In this document: positions 39,248-48,559 of the stretch, one piece after another
How the letters are laid out: each line of letters opens with the position of its first letter
How positions within the stretch are numbered: the first letter of the stretch is position 1
Assembly (NCBI RefSeq): GCF_024198175.1
Contig: NZ_JAJVKV010000008.1
Location: 248,001 to 312,000, forward strand
From: Pyxidicoccus xibeiensis
GTDB taxonomy: Bacteria > Myxococcota > Myxococcia > Myxococcales > Myxococcaceae
Length of the DNA: 64,000 nucleotides
Reading direction: 5' to 3'
The notes under the pieces: generated by a model
What the model saw: the letters and a program-made list of their open reading frames with translations, nothing else
Databases searched by the model: none
Told to the model about the DNA's origin: nothing
Program-made: the position numbers and the translations under genes

Positions 39248-41395
39248 ATGGCCATGGATCCGATTACTGCGATCGCCGCCGGCATTGGCGGCATCATCCT
39301 TCTGGGCGGCATCCTCCTCACCATCGTCCGGCTCTACCGCCAGGTGGACCAGGGCAAGGTGCTCATCGTCAACACGCTGAAGACCGAGCCGCTCGTCACC
39401 TTCACCGGCACGGTGGTGTTTCCCATCATCAACCGGGCCGAGGTGATGGACATCTCCCTGAAGACGGTGGAGATCGACCGCCGCGGCAAGGAAGGCCTCA
39501 TCTGCAAGGACAACATCCGCGCGGACATCAAGGTCACCTTCTTCGTGCGCGTGAACAAGACGCGCGAGGACGTGCTCAAGGTGGCGCAGTCCATCGGCTG
39601 CGCGCGCGCCTCCGACCAGGAGACACTGGAGAACCTCTTCGAGGCCAAGTTCTCCGAGGCGCTCAAGACGGTGGGCAAGAGCTTCGACTTCGAGGAGCTC
39701 TACACCAAGCGTGAGGAGATCAAGGACCAGGTGGTCCGCGTCATCGGCCGCGACCTCAACGGCTACATGCTGGAGGACTGCGCCATCGACACCCTGGAGC
39801 AGACCCAGGTGGAGATGCTGGACAAGGACAACATCCTCGACGCGCAGGGCATCCGGAAGATCACCGAGCTGACGACGAAGCAGAACGTCTTCACCAACGA
39901 GCTGCGCCAGGACGAGCGCATGGCCGTCACCAAGCGCAACGTCGAGGCGGATGAGGCCATCTTCGCCCTCGAGCGCCAGCGCGAGGAGGCCGCAGCCAAG
40001 CAGAAGCGCGAAATCGAGAGCATCCAGGCCCGCGAGACGTCCGAGGCGGAGCGCGTGAAGCAGGAGGAGCACGCCAAGTCGGAGCTGGCGCGCATCAAGG
40101 CGGAAGAAGAGATCCTCATCAGCGAGCAGAACAAGTCCCGCCAGGTCGAGGTGGCCCAGAAGAACCGCGAGCGCGTGGTCGGCGTGGAGACCGAGCGCGT
40201 GGAGAAGGACCGCGCCCTGGAGGCCATCAGCCGCGAGCGCGAGACGGAGCTGAAGCGCATCGACAAGGAGAAGGCGCTGGAAGGCGAGAAGAAGATCATC
40301 GCCGACGTGGTGCGCGCCCGCATCGCCGTGGAGAAGACGGTGGCCGAGGAGGAGGAGCGCATCAAGGACCTGCGCGTGAAGGCCGAGGCCACCCGCCGCA
40401 AGGACGCGCTCATCATCACCGCCGAGGCGCACGCCCAGGAGAAGACGGTCAAGGACGTGAACGCCGCCAAGGCCAACAGCGAGATGGCGACGTACATGGC
40501 CAAGGAGAAGCTCATCCTGGCCGAGGCCGACCTGGAGGCCGCGGACAAGACGGCCAAGGCGAAGATGCGGCTGGCCGAGGGCATCCAGGCCGAGTCGGCG
40601 GCGCAGGGCCTGGCCGAGGTGCGCGTGAAGGAGGCGGACGCGGCGGCCACCGAGAAGGTCGGCATGGCGGCGGTGCGCGTGAAGGAGGCCGAGGCCGGCG
40701 TCATCGAGAAGCAGGGCCAGGCGCAGGCGAACATCGTCCGCGAGCGGCTGCTGGCGGAGGCCGCGGGTGAGCAGGAGAAGGGCCTGTCCCACGCGCGCGT
40801 CCTGGAGGCCGAGGCGGTGGCCATCCAGAAGCGCGGCGAGGCGGAGGCCATTGCCACGCGCGAGAAGCAGCTGGCGGAGGCCGCGGCCATCCAGGAGAAG
40901 CTGTTCGCCGAGGCCCGGGGCCTGGCGGAGAAGGCGGCTTCCATGAAGCTGATGGACGGCGTCGGCCGCGAGCACGAGGAGTTCCGCCTCAAGCTCCACA
41001 AGGATCGCGACGTGGAGCTGGAGACCATCCGCGTGCGCAAGGACATTGCCCACGCCCAGGCCGAGGTGCTGGCCAAGGCGCTCTCCAACGCGAAGTTCCA
41101 GATTGTCGGCGGCGACGGCCAGTTCTTCGAGCGCTTCGTCAAGGCGGTGTCCTTCGGCAACGCGGTGGACGGCGCGATGGAGCACGGCGAGTCCCTGAAG
41201 AAGGCGCTCGGCGGCTACCTCAATGGCGAGAAGGACCTGCCGGCGGACCTGAAGGAGATCCTCTCCAAGCCGGGACTGAGCGGTGACGCGCAGAACCTGG
41301 CGGTGGCCGCGCTGCTGCACAAGATGGCGTCCAGCCCCGTGGCCGCCGCCGGCGCCGGCATCAAGGCGCTGGTGGGCGACGAGCAGCAGGGCTGA
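39248..41395 (+). CDS. Flotillin-like SPFH/band-7 protein with long coiled coil
   Basis: 715 residues. An N-terminal membrane segment (AIAAGIGGIILLGGILLTIV) leads into the SPFH domain (about 30-200; QGKVLIVNTL, FFVRVNKTREDV). A very long Glu/Ala/Lys/Arg-rich coiled coil runs from about 210 to 600, then a globular end (KFQIVGGDGQFFERFVKAVSFG). Family members form membrane microdomain scaffolds. It resembles E. coli YqiK but is longer. Flanked by its YqiJ-like partner and a giant AAA+ ATPase on the same strand, so the three form a cassette. AGGA precedes the ATG; 39254 is an alternative start. Confidence 0.9.
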   Translation: MAMDPITAIAAGIGGIILLGGILLTIVRLYRQVDQGKVLIVNTLKTEPLVTFTGTVVFPIINRAEVMDISLKTVEIDRRGKEGLICKDNIRADIKVTFFVRVNKTREDVLKVAQSIGCARASDQETLENLFEAKFSEALKTVGKSFDFEELYTKREEIKDQVVRVIGRDLNGYMLEDCAIDTLEQTQVEMLDKDNILDAQGIRKITELTTKQNVFTNELRQDERMAVTKRNVEADEAIFALERQREEAAAKQKREIESIQARETSEAERVKQEEHAKSELARIKAEEEILISEQNKSRQVEVAQKNRERVVGVETERVEKDRALEAISRERETELKRIDKEKALEGEKKIIADVVRARIAVEKTVAEEEERIKDLRVKAEATRRKDALIITAEAHAQEKTVKDVNAAKANSEMATYMAKEKLILAEADLEAADKTAKAKMRLAEGIQAESAAQGLAEVRVKEADAAATEKVGMAAVRVKEAEAGVIEKQGQAQANIVRERLLAEAAGEQEKGLSHARVLEAEAVAIQKRGEAEAIATREKQLAEAAAIQEKLFAEARGLAEKAASMKLMDGVGREHEEFRLKLHKDRDVELETIRVRKDIAHAQAEVLAKALSNAKFQIVGGDGQFFERFVKAVSFGNAVDGAMEHGESLKKALGGYLNGEKDLPADLKEILSKPGLSGDAQNLAVAALLHKMASSPVAAAGAGIKALVGDEQQG

Positions 41396-41411
41396 CCTGA
41401 GGAGCGCTGGG

Positions 41412-41440
41412 GCCGCCATCGCGCGTGAAGCGATGGCGGC
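41412..41440 (+). terminator. Perfect hairpin after the flotillin gene
   Basis: GCCGCCATCGC (41412-41422) pairs with GCGATGGCGGC (41430-41440), 7-base loop, no U-tract. It may end or attenuate transcription before the ATPase gene. Confidence 0.5.
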
Positions 41441-41486
41441 GGGGTTGGTACGACGACCCTCGCCCCGGCCTCCCTGACGGGGGCCT

Positions 41487-41506
41487 CCTCTCCCTTCCGG
41501 GAGAGG
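41487..41506. repeat. REP-like extragenic palindrome
   Basis: CCTCTCCC-TTCC-GGGAGAGG, flanked by C- and G-rich runs. This form of short palindrome is widespread between genes in GC-rich genomes. It lies 34 bp before the ATPase start. Confidence 0.5.
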
Positions 41507-41540
41507 GAGGGCGGGGGTCTACGCATTCTGGTGGACATCC

Positions 41541-44500
41541 ATGGCGACTGACGGTGGCAAGGGCGCGGCGCCCACGGGCGAGGCGGCGCTGGAAGGTGGC
41601 AGCTACGAGGTCATCCGGACGCGGCTGCTGGCGCAGGCGGATGCGCTCGGCGCGAAGGCGACGGACCTCAACACGCGGCGCAAGGCGCTCTTCGGGGGCA
41701 CCGAGCTCTCCGTCATCGGCAACGAGCGGGTGCGCACGGAGAACAACTGCGTCCCGCGCGACATCGCCGCCGTCGGGAAGTACCTCCTCTTCGGCTACAA
41801 CGTCTTCATCGGGCTGAAGAAGGAGACGTCCGTCTCCGACGTCTTCTCGCTGCACCGCTTCGAGAAGACGGGGGAGGGCTTCGACTTCTCCACCGTGCCC
41901 AACACGGAGGCCGGCGGGTTCCTGGCGGACCCGCGCTTCGTGAAGGACTTCGGCGAGCTGTACAAGTACTACAAGGACGCGAAGCTCCTGCAGATCCGCC
42001 GGCTGGACTCGCGCCTGCTGGCCATCTTCCAGACGGGCCAGTCGCTGCGCGACATCAAGGTCTTCCGCTTCAACGTGGACCTGGAGGGGCGCGCGACCTA
42101 CATCGACAACCAGGGCGAGCGCGACCACGTCTTCCCCCCGTCCCATGACTTCGAGTGGACGGTGGCCACGCGCGACAACTACGTCACCGGCCAGCACCCG
42201 CACGTCAACGTGCTGGACCAGGTGTTCGTGGAGACGGTGAAGGGTGACCTCACCATCAAGGTGGAGGACAACACCTCCACCGGCATGGGCATCTACAGCG
42301 AGCCGGTGGAGGACCCGGACCAGTCGCTGGACGACGCGGAGTTCGCCTGGGCGCAGGTGGGCACCCTCATCCTGCTGCGCGTGCTGCCCTTCCGCGAGAA
42401 GGCGCACCGCTACCTCATCTTCAACTCGCGCACGCAGCACGTGGTGCGCATCGACGCCATCGGCCAGGCGTGCGTGCGGCTGCCGGAGGACCAGGGCATC
42501 GTCTTCCCCGGCGGCTACTACCTCCAGACGGGCGACTACAAGGTCTTCGACGGCGCGGCGGCCAGCGAGGGCATGGAGTTCAAGAGGGCCATCCGCTCGC
42601 CCAACGGTGAGGACGTGCTGTACGTCTTCCACCGCCGGGACGAGGGCTCCTATGTGCTCTTCCCGTACAACCTGGTGCGCAAGGAGGTGCAGAACCCCCT
42701 CGTCGGCCACGGCATGAGCCTCTTCGCGGACGGGCAGCTGGTCATCTTCCGCTCCACGTCCAGCGAGCCCACCCGCGTCCACCCCATGCAGGTGTGGCAG
42801 ACGCCCTTCGTCTCCGCGGAGCACGCGGCGGCCACGCCCCCGGCGCCCGGCTACCTGGGCAAGGTGGGCAACGCGGAGCTGGTGCGCGGCATCTCCGACG
42901 CGCTGACGCTCCAGCGCATCGCCAAGTCGGACAAGCCCACGCGGCGCACCTACGAGGACCTGGTCACCGCCGCCACCCGCGCGCTCGACGCGTACTACTG
43001 GCTGGGCAACGCGGAGACGGCGCTGCAGGAGCCGGTGGAGGCGCTGCGGCGCACCTCCGAGCTCATCATCGACGAGTTCGAGAAGGTTCTCACGCTCCAG
43101 AAGCGCGCGTCGGACGCGCTGGCGGACGCGGTGAAGGTGCAGGACACGCTGCTGCTGCGCGTGCAGCCGGAGGGGCTGACCACCGCCGAGGACTACATGC
43201 AGGCCCTGGCGGACCTGCGCAAGCAGCGCGGCCACCTCATCACCCTGAAGGACGTCCGCTACATGGACCTGGGGCGGGTGGACGTCCTGGAGAAGGCGGT
43301 GATGGAGGCGTCCGACCGGACCAGCTCCGCCTGCGTGGACTTCCTCCAGAAGGGCGAGGCGCTCCTGCCGCTGGGCGCGCGCCTGGACGAGCTGCTGGCG
43401 AAGCTGGAGCCCGTGCAGACGACGTCCGAGCTGGCGCCGCTGGGCGAGGACGCGGAGAAGACGGCCCACGGCCTCGAGGTGCTGGGCGAGGTGGTGGGTG
43501 GGCTCCAGGTGGGCGACCCGCTGGCCCGCGCCCGCATCCTGGAAGGCATCTCCGAGCTGTTCAGCCGCCTCAACCGGGTGCGCGCCAGCCTGCAGGCCAA
43601 GCGCAAGGAGCTGTCCGGCCGCGAGAAGCGCGCGGAGTTCGGCGCCCAGTTCAAGCTGCTGGGGCAGAGCATCGAGAGCGCGCTGTCGCAGGCGGACTCG
43701 CCCGAGCGCTGTGACGAGGCGCTGTCGCGCCTCACCGTGCTGCTGGAGGAGCTGGAGGGCCGCTTCGGCGAGTTCGACGAGTTCCTGGGGCAGATCACCA
43801 CCAAGCGCGAGGAGCTGCTGGAGGCCTTCGGCGCCCGGAAGCAGTCGCTGGTGGACGAGCGCCAGCGCCGCGCGCAGAGCCTCTTCGGCGCCGCGGAGCG
43901 CATCCTCCAGGGCGTGCAGCGCCGGGCGAAGTCCTTCAAGACGGACGACGAGCTCAACGGCTACTTCGCGTCCGACGCGATGATCCAGAAGCTGCGGCAG
44001 CTGGCCGAGCAGCTGATGGAGCTGCAGGACAGCGTGCGCTCGGACGAGGTGCAGTCGCGCATCAAGTCCGCGAAGCAGGACGCGCTGCGGGCGCTGAGGG
44101 ACAGGCAGGACCTGTTCGCGGACGGCGACGCGCTCATCAAGCTGGGCAGCTACCGCTTCAACGTCAACACCCAGCCGCTGGAGCTGACGCTGGTGCCGCG
44201 CGACGGCGAGCTGTACCTCCAGCTCACCGGCAGCGACTACGCGCAGAAGCTGGAGGACGCGGAGCTGGCGAAGTACCGCGAGCTGTGGGACCAGCACCTC
44301 GTGTCCGAGTCGCGCGAGGTGTACCGGGCGGAGTACCTGGCCGCCTGCGTCCTGGCCGACGCGGAGGACGGCAAGGGCGGCCTGTCGCTGACGGCCCTGC
44401 ACGAGGCCGTGGTGGGCGGCACGCTGCTGGAGAAGGTGCGCGCGTACGCGGCGGACCGCTTCGACGAGGGCTACGAGCGCGGCGTGCACGACGCGGACGC

Positions 44501-47057
44501 GGCGGCCCTCCTGGAGAAGCTGCTGAACCTGCACCAGGGCGCGGGCCTGCTGCGCTTCGCTCCGGTGCCGCGCGCCTGGGCGGCGCTGTTCTGGGCCTTC
44601 GACACCGACGAGGCGGGCCGCGGCCTGTTCCACCGACGTGCGCGCAGCCTCGCGCGGCTGCGGACGGTGTTCGCCTCCACGGGGGAGCTGGCCGGGCTGG
44701 GCGCCGAGCTGGGGGACCGCGTGGCCGCGTTCCTCACCTCGCACGGGGTGACGCACTCGCCGGCGGAGGCGCGGCAGGCGGGCCGCTACCTGGTGGAGGA
44801 GCTGGGCGTGGAGCGCCCGCGCTTCACCACCAGCGGCGAGGCCCTGGCGCTGAAGGACCTGTTCCTGGGGCAGCTGGACAGGCAGGGGACGCGCACCGCG
44901 TTCGAGGACGACCTGCGCGGGCTGGAGAAGGAGCTGTCCTCGCGGCTGGCCATTGCCCGCGCGTGGGTGGACGCGTACCTGACGAAGCGCGAGGAGGGCC
45001 CCGGCGCCTGGACGCACGTGGCGCTGGAGACCGCGGTGCTGCTGCTCACCGAGCGCAAGCTGGACCGCGAGCCCGCGGGGGCGCTGACGGCCACCGAGGT
45101 GACGGCGCTGCTGGGCAACCACCCGCGCGTCCATGACCGGAAGCTGCCCTTGCGCCTGGACGAGTTCCTGTCTCGCCTGGGCGAGTTCCGGCAGGTGCGG
45201 GTGCCCCGGTACCAGGCCTACCGCGCGCTGCTGCGGGACATCCTGGAGCGCGAGCGCCGCAAGCTGCGGCTGGAGGAGCTGACGCCGAAGGTGCTCAGCT
45301 CGTTCGTGCGCAACCGCCTCATCGACGAGGTGTACCTGCCGCTCATCGGCGCCAACCTGGCCAAGCAGCTGGGCGCGGCGGGCGAGGGCAAGCGCACGGA
45401 CCGCATGGGCATGCTGCTGCTCATGTCGCCTCCGGGCTACGGCAAGACGACGTTGATGGAGTACGTGGCCAGCCGGCTGGGCCTCACCTTCGTGAAGGTG
45501 AACGGCCCCGCCCTGGGGCACGCCGTGAAGTCGTTGGACCCCGCCGAGGCGCCCAACGCGACGTCCCGCCAGGAGGTGGAGCGCATCAACCTGTCCTTCG
45601 AGATGGGCAACAACGTGATGCTCTACCTCGACGACATCCAGCACACGGACCCGGAGCTGCTGCAGAAGTTCATCTCCCTGTGCGACGGCCAGCGCCGCAT
45701 CGAAGGCGTGTGGAACGGCCGCACGCGCACGTATGACCTGCGCGGCAAGAAGTTCTGCGTCGTCATGGCGGGCAACCCGTACACGGAGACGGGGGAGCGC
45801 TTCCGGATTCCAGACATGCTCGCCAACCGCGCGGACACCTACAACCTGGGTGACATCCTCGACGGGAAGGAGCACCTGTTCGCGCTCAGCTACATCGAGA
45901 ACGCGCTGACCTCCAACCTCGTGACGGCGCCGCTGGCCACGAGAGATCCGGCCGACACGCACCGCCTCATCCGGATGGCGCAGGGCGAGGAGGTGCCCGC
46001 GGGCGAGCTGAAGCACGGCTACGCGGCGGCGGAGCTGCAGGAAGTCGTGTCCATCTTCCAGCGCATGTTCAAGGTGCAGTCGGTGCTGCTGAAGGTGAAC
46101 ATGCAGTACATCGCCTCGGCGGCGCAGGACGAGCGGTTCCGCTCGGAGCCCGCGTTCAAGTTGCAGGGCAGCTACCGCAACATGAACAAGCTGTCCGAGA
46201 AGGTCGTGGCGGCGATGACGGACGAGGAGCTGGAGCGGCTCATCGACGACCACTACCAGGGCGAGTCGCAGACGCTGACCACGGCGGCGGAGCAGAACCT
46301 GCTCAAGCTGGCGGAGATGCGCGGGCGGCTGACGAAGGAGAAGGCGAAGCGCTGGGAGGAGATCAAGCAGGGCTTCGCGCGGGTGAAGCGCATGGGGGGC
46401 AAGGAGGACGACCCCGTGGCGCGCGTCACCGGCCAGCTCAGCGGCATCGAGGAGCAGCTCGGCGCGGTGCGGGACGCGGTGATGCAGGCGGCGTCCCAGG
46501 TGGCCAGCGGCGGCGAGCAGGACACGAACCCGGCGGGGGAGGTGGTGCCCCACCTGGAGTCCCTGCGCGACGCCGTGCTGGAGGTGGCGAAGGTGGGCCG
46601 CGAGGTGCGGGACACGCCGCCGCCCGCTCCGCCCGCGGCCGCCACGGACCTGACGCCGTACCTCAAGCACATGGCGCAGCTGCTCAAGGCGCTCACGGAG
46701 CGCGTGGCGCTCCAGGCCCAGCAGCCGGCGGCGGCGGTGGTTGCGCCGGCCTCGGCGAGCGCGCCGGACTTCGGGCCCTACATGGAGCAGCTCTCGCGAG
46801 CCATCGCCGCCCTGGCGGACCGGCCCGTGAACGTCTCCGCCAGCGTGCCCGCGGAGGCGCTACAGCGCACGGCCGCCGCAGGGCCTTCTCCGGCGGAGCT
46901 GAGCCGGCAGATCGAGCTGGTGGAGGGCGTGCTCCTCCCTCTGGAGCGGGCCTCGCGGCGCGCCGTCCAGGGGGAAGGGGAGGGCGTCAAGTCGCTCCAG
47001 GTCTGGCAGAACGTGACGGAGGCCCTGGAGCTGCTGCGCAGCATGCTGCGGCGGTAG
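41541..47057 (+). CDS. Giant AAA+ ATPase, DUF3686 'DNA repair ATPase' family
   Basis: 1,838 residues. The N-terminal about 450 residues form a beta-rich DUF3686-type region (AVGKYLLFGYNVFIGLKKETSVSDVF). A long helical, coiled-coil-rich middle follows. The AAA+ core has Walker A SPPGYGKTT (K1302) and Walker B VMLYLDDIQ (D1364-D1365), with a VMAGNPYTE sensor-1-like segment. The C terminus is helical with a Pro/Ala linker. Despite the usual database name, no repair role is evident; the neighbours are a flotillin and its membrane partner, which suggests a membrane-linked remodelling machine. Ends at a strong terminator. Confidence 0.85.
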   Translation: MATDGGKGAAPTGEAALEGGSYEVIRTRLLAQADALGAKATDLNTRRKALFGGTELSVIGNERVRTENNCVPRDIAAVGKYLLFGYNVFIGLKKETSVSDVFSLHRFEKTGEGFDFSTVPNTEAGGFLADPRFVKDFGELYKYYKDAKLLQIRRLDSRLLAIFQTGQSLRDIKVFRFNVDLEGRATYIDNQGERDHVFPPSHDFEWTVATRDNYVTGQHPHVNVLDQVFVETVKGDLTIKVEDNTSTGMGIYSEPVEDPDQSLDDAEFAWAQVGTLILLRVLPFREKAHRYLIFNSRTQHVVRIDAIGQACVRLPEDQGIVFPGGYYLQTGDYKVFDGAAASEGMEFKRAIRSPNGEDVLYVFHRRDEGSYVLFPYNLVRKEVQNPLVGHGMSLFADGQLVIFRSTSSEPTRVHPMQVWQTPFVSAEHAAATPPAPGYLGKVGNAELVRGISDALTLQRIAKSDKPTRRTYEDLVTAATRALDAYYWLGNAETALQEPVEALRRTSELIIDEFEKVLTLQKRASDALADAVKVQDTLLLRVQPEGLTTAEDYMQALADLRKQRGHLITLKDVRYMDLGRVDVLEKAVMEASDRTSSACVDFLQKGEALLPLGARLDELLAKLEPVQTTSELAPLGEDAEKTAHGLEVLGEVVGGLQVGDPLARARILEGISELFSRLNRVRASLQAKRKELSGREKRAEFGAQFKLLGQSIESALSQADSPERCDEALSRLTVLLEELEGRFGEFDEFLGQITTKREELLEAFGARKQSLVDERQRRAQSLFGAAERILQGVQRRAKSFKTDDELNGYFASDAMIQKLRQLAEQLMELQDSVRSDEVQSRIKSAKQDALRALRDRQDLFADGDALIKLGSYRFNVNTQPLELTLVPRDGELYLQLTGSDYAQKLEDAELAKYRELWDQHLVSESREVYRAEYLAACVLADAEDGKGGLSLTALHEAVVGGTLLEKVRAYAADRFDEGYERGVHDADAAALLEKLLNLHQGAGLLRFAPVPRAWAALFWAFDTDEAGRGLFHRRARSLARLRTVFASTGELAGLGAELGDRVAAFLTSHGVTHSPAEARQAGRYLVEELGVERPRFTTSGEALALKDLFLGQLDRQGTRTAFEDDLRGLEKELSSRLAIARAWVDAYLTKREEGPGAWTHVALETAVLLLTERKLDREPAGALTATEVTALLGNHPRVHDRKLPLRLDEFLSRLGEFRQVRVPRYQAYRALLRDILERERRKLRLEELTPKVLSSFVRNRLIDEVYLPLIGANLAKQLGAAGEGKRTDRMGMLLLMSPPGYGKTTLMEYVASRLGLTFVKVNGPALGHAVKSLDPAEAPNATSRQEVERINLSFEMGNNVMLYLDDIQHTDPELLQKFISLCDGQRRIEGVWNGRTRTYDLRGKKFCVVMAGNPYTETGERFRIPDMLANRADTYNLGDILDGKEHLFALSYIENALTSNLVTAPLATRDPADTHRLIRMAQGEEVPAGELKHGYAAAELQEVVSIFQRMFKVQSVLLKVNMQYIASAAQDERFRSEPAFKLQGSYRNMNKLSEKVVAAMTDEELERLIDDHYQGESQTLTTAAEQNLLKLAEMRGRLTKEKAKRWEEIKQGFARVKRMGGKEDDPVARVTGQLSGIEEQLGAVRDAVMQAASQVASGGEQDTNPAGEVVPHLESLRDAVLEVAKVGREVRDTPPPAPPAAATDLTPYLKHMAQLLKALTERVALQAQQPAAAVVAPASASAPDFGPYMEQLSRAIAALADRPVNVSASVPAEALQRTAAAGPSPAELSRQIELVEGVLLPLERASRRAVQGEGEGVKSLQVWQNVTEALELLRSMLRR

Positions 47058-47077
47058 GGCTCGACTCCTGAAGCAGC

Positions 47078-47119
47078 GAAGGCCCCCGGGCGCGTGCTCC
47101 GCGCCTTCCGGGGGCCTTC
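47078..47119. terminator. Strong bidirectional terminator
   Basis: GAAGGCCCCCGG (47078-47089) pairs with CCGGGGGCCTTC (47108-47119), with further inner G/C pairing. It separates the convergent ATPase and expansin-like genes. Confidence 0.85.
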
Positions 47120-47144
47120 TCGTTTCCACGCGCGGGCGCGCGGG

Positions 47145-47840
47145 TCAGCGGAACTGGCTGGCGCCGTCCGCGGAGTCGTCGTCGAGCACGGCGGGGAAGG
47201 TGTCCTCCACCTGCTGCCCGTCGGTGGCGGTGACGCGCAGGGAGAAGCTGCCCTGGCCCATGCCGCTCTCGTTGAGGAAGTAGTTGTAGTCCTGGCGGGG
47301 CATGTCCTTCCACCCGCTGCTGCCGCTCTTCCACTCCATCTTCTTGATGGGCAGCCGGTGGTTGCGGACCTGGACGGCGGTCCACCACGCGTTGCTGCCG
47401 TCCTTGAAGTGGTACTCGAGGTTGCCGGCCACGTCGCAGGACACCGGCGTCCAGGTGATGTCCACGCGGCCGTCCTTCATCTCGGCAATCTTCGCGAAGG
47501 CCTCGCGGCTGAGGTCCAGGTGGCCGGACTCGCACTCGGGGCAGCGGTCGACGATGCGGACGCGGACGGAGCCCTTGGGGCCGATGATGTCCACGCACTG
47601 CCCGCACGCCGCGCTGCCGGCGTACTGCGGCGTGTTCATGGCGGCGACCATCAGGTCGCCGGTGGGCTCGAAGCTGCAGTTCCCCGCGCCGGTGGCGTCA
47701 TAGAAGGTCGCGATGCCCTTCTGCTCCTCACCCAGGGGCGTGCCACCGCCTGACGGGTCGTCACTGCAGCCGCCACAGGCGAGGAAGGCGGCGGCCAGGG
47801 GGAGGAGGAGGAAACGGGACTGGGAGCGGAGTGGGTGCAT
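47145..47840 (-). CDS. Bacterial expansin-like lipoprotein
   Basis: 231 residues. A lipoprotein signal (LAAAFLACGGC) is followed by a double-psi beta-barrel (GIATFYDATGAGNCSF, CGQCVDIIGPKGSVRVRIVDRCPEC, then GHLDLSREAFAKI with the conserved expansin Asp) and a second immunoglobulin-like, cellulose-binding-type domain rich in Trp/Tyr (SNAWWTAVQVRNHRLPIKKMEWK). This is the EXLX layout that loosens polysaccharide networks without hydrolysis. The ATG at 47840 gives the lipobox. Single gene; convergent with the ATPase. Confidence 0.85.
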   Translation of the reverse strand: MHPLRSQSRFLLLPLAAAFLACGGCSDDPSGGGTPLGEEQKGIATFYDATGAGNCSFEPTGDLMVAAMNTPQYAGSAACGQCVDIIGPKGSVRVRIVDRCPECESGHLDLSREAFAKIAEMKDGRVDITWTPVSCDVAGNLEYHFKDGSNAWWTAVQVRNHRLPIKKMEWKSGSSGWKDMPRQDYNYFLNESGMGQGSFSLRVTATDGQQVEDTFPAVLDDDSADGASQFR

Positions 47841-47967
47841 GCACGCGGGATTATACCCGCCAGGGCGGAGCCGTGCTCCAACTGGAACGTCGCCGGATTC
47901 CCATCTCGTCCAGGACACGGTAACCAGGGCGCGGCGCGCTCATGCGCTCTTCTCCTCGGAGGGTTCA

Positions 47968-48399
47968 ATGGGACAACCTGCTCGACTGACGGTCAGGCCT
48001 CAACCGGTGCTTGCGGTGCGGGACGTGAAGGCCAGCAGCGCGTGGTACCAGACCTTGCTGGGCGTCCGCTCGGGGTGCGATCCGGACCATCCCCATCGCC
48101 TCGTCTATGACCGGCTCCTGGGTGGGGACACCCTCATCCTCCAGCTGCACAGGTGGGATGCCGACGACCACCCCAACCTGGTTGAGCCCGACCGGGCCCC
48201 CCATGGACATGGCGTCCTCCTCTGGTTCGAGGTCGATGACTTCGATGCTGCGGTGGACCGCGCCAGACGCCTGGGCGCTCACGTCCTCGAAGAGCCGCAC
48301 GTCAACCCGGCTCCGCAGCACCGGGAGGTGTGGCTCCAGGACGCGGATGGCTATGTCGTCGTCCTCGCCAGCCCAGACGGAGAGGCAGCCAGGGCATGA
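47968..48399 (+). CDS. VOC (glyoxalase/bleomycin-resistance) superfamily protein
   Basis: 143 residues. Two beta-alpha-beta-beta-beta modules are seen: VLAVRDVKASSAWYQTLLGVRSG and WFEVDDFDAAVDRARRLGAHVLEEPHVNP, ending REVWLQDADGYVVVLAS with the typical metal-site Glu/Asp region. The ATG at 47968 follows GGAGGG. Function is open: lyase, dioxygenase or resistance protein. Divergent from the expansin gene. Confidence 0.85.
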   Translation: MGQPARLTVRPQPVLAVRDVKASSAWYQTLLGVRSGCDPDHPHRLVYDRLLGGDTLILQLHRWDADDHPNLVEPDRAPHGHGVLLWFEVDDFDAAVDRARRLGAHVLEEPHVNPAPQHREVWLQDADGYVVVLASPDGEAARA

Positions 48400-48559
48400 G
48401 TCCTCTGGCGCATTCGAGGCCGTGTGTCCGGTCTCCTGCGCCGAGGAGGACTTGCCTGTGGTAGGGTCTGCGCCGATGAACACTGCGGTCGCGGGTAGCA
48501 TGCCGTGGGCGTGTGTCGGGGAATCGGACCGCATTCTCCAGAACGAGGTCTGACTCGCC

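Noticed and set aside
41361..46670. Very long minus-strand open frame opposite the AAA+ ATPase
   Set aside because: It is a shadow of a GC-rich plus-strand gene: composition is His/Leu/Arg/Val low-complexity, with no domains, while the plus strand has clear Walker motifs.
41541..47057. DNA repair role for the giant ATPase
   Set aside because: The name comes from database habit; no nuclease, helicase or DNA-binding motif was seen and the neighbours are membrane-scaffold genes.
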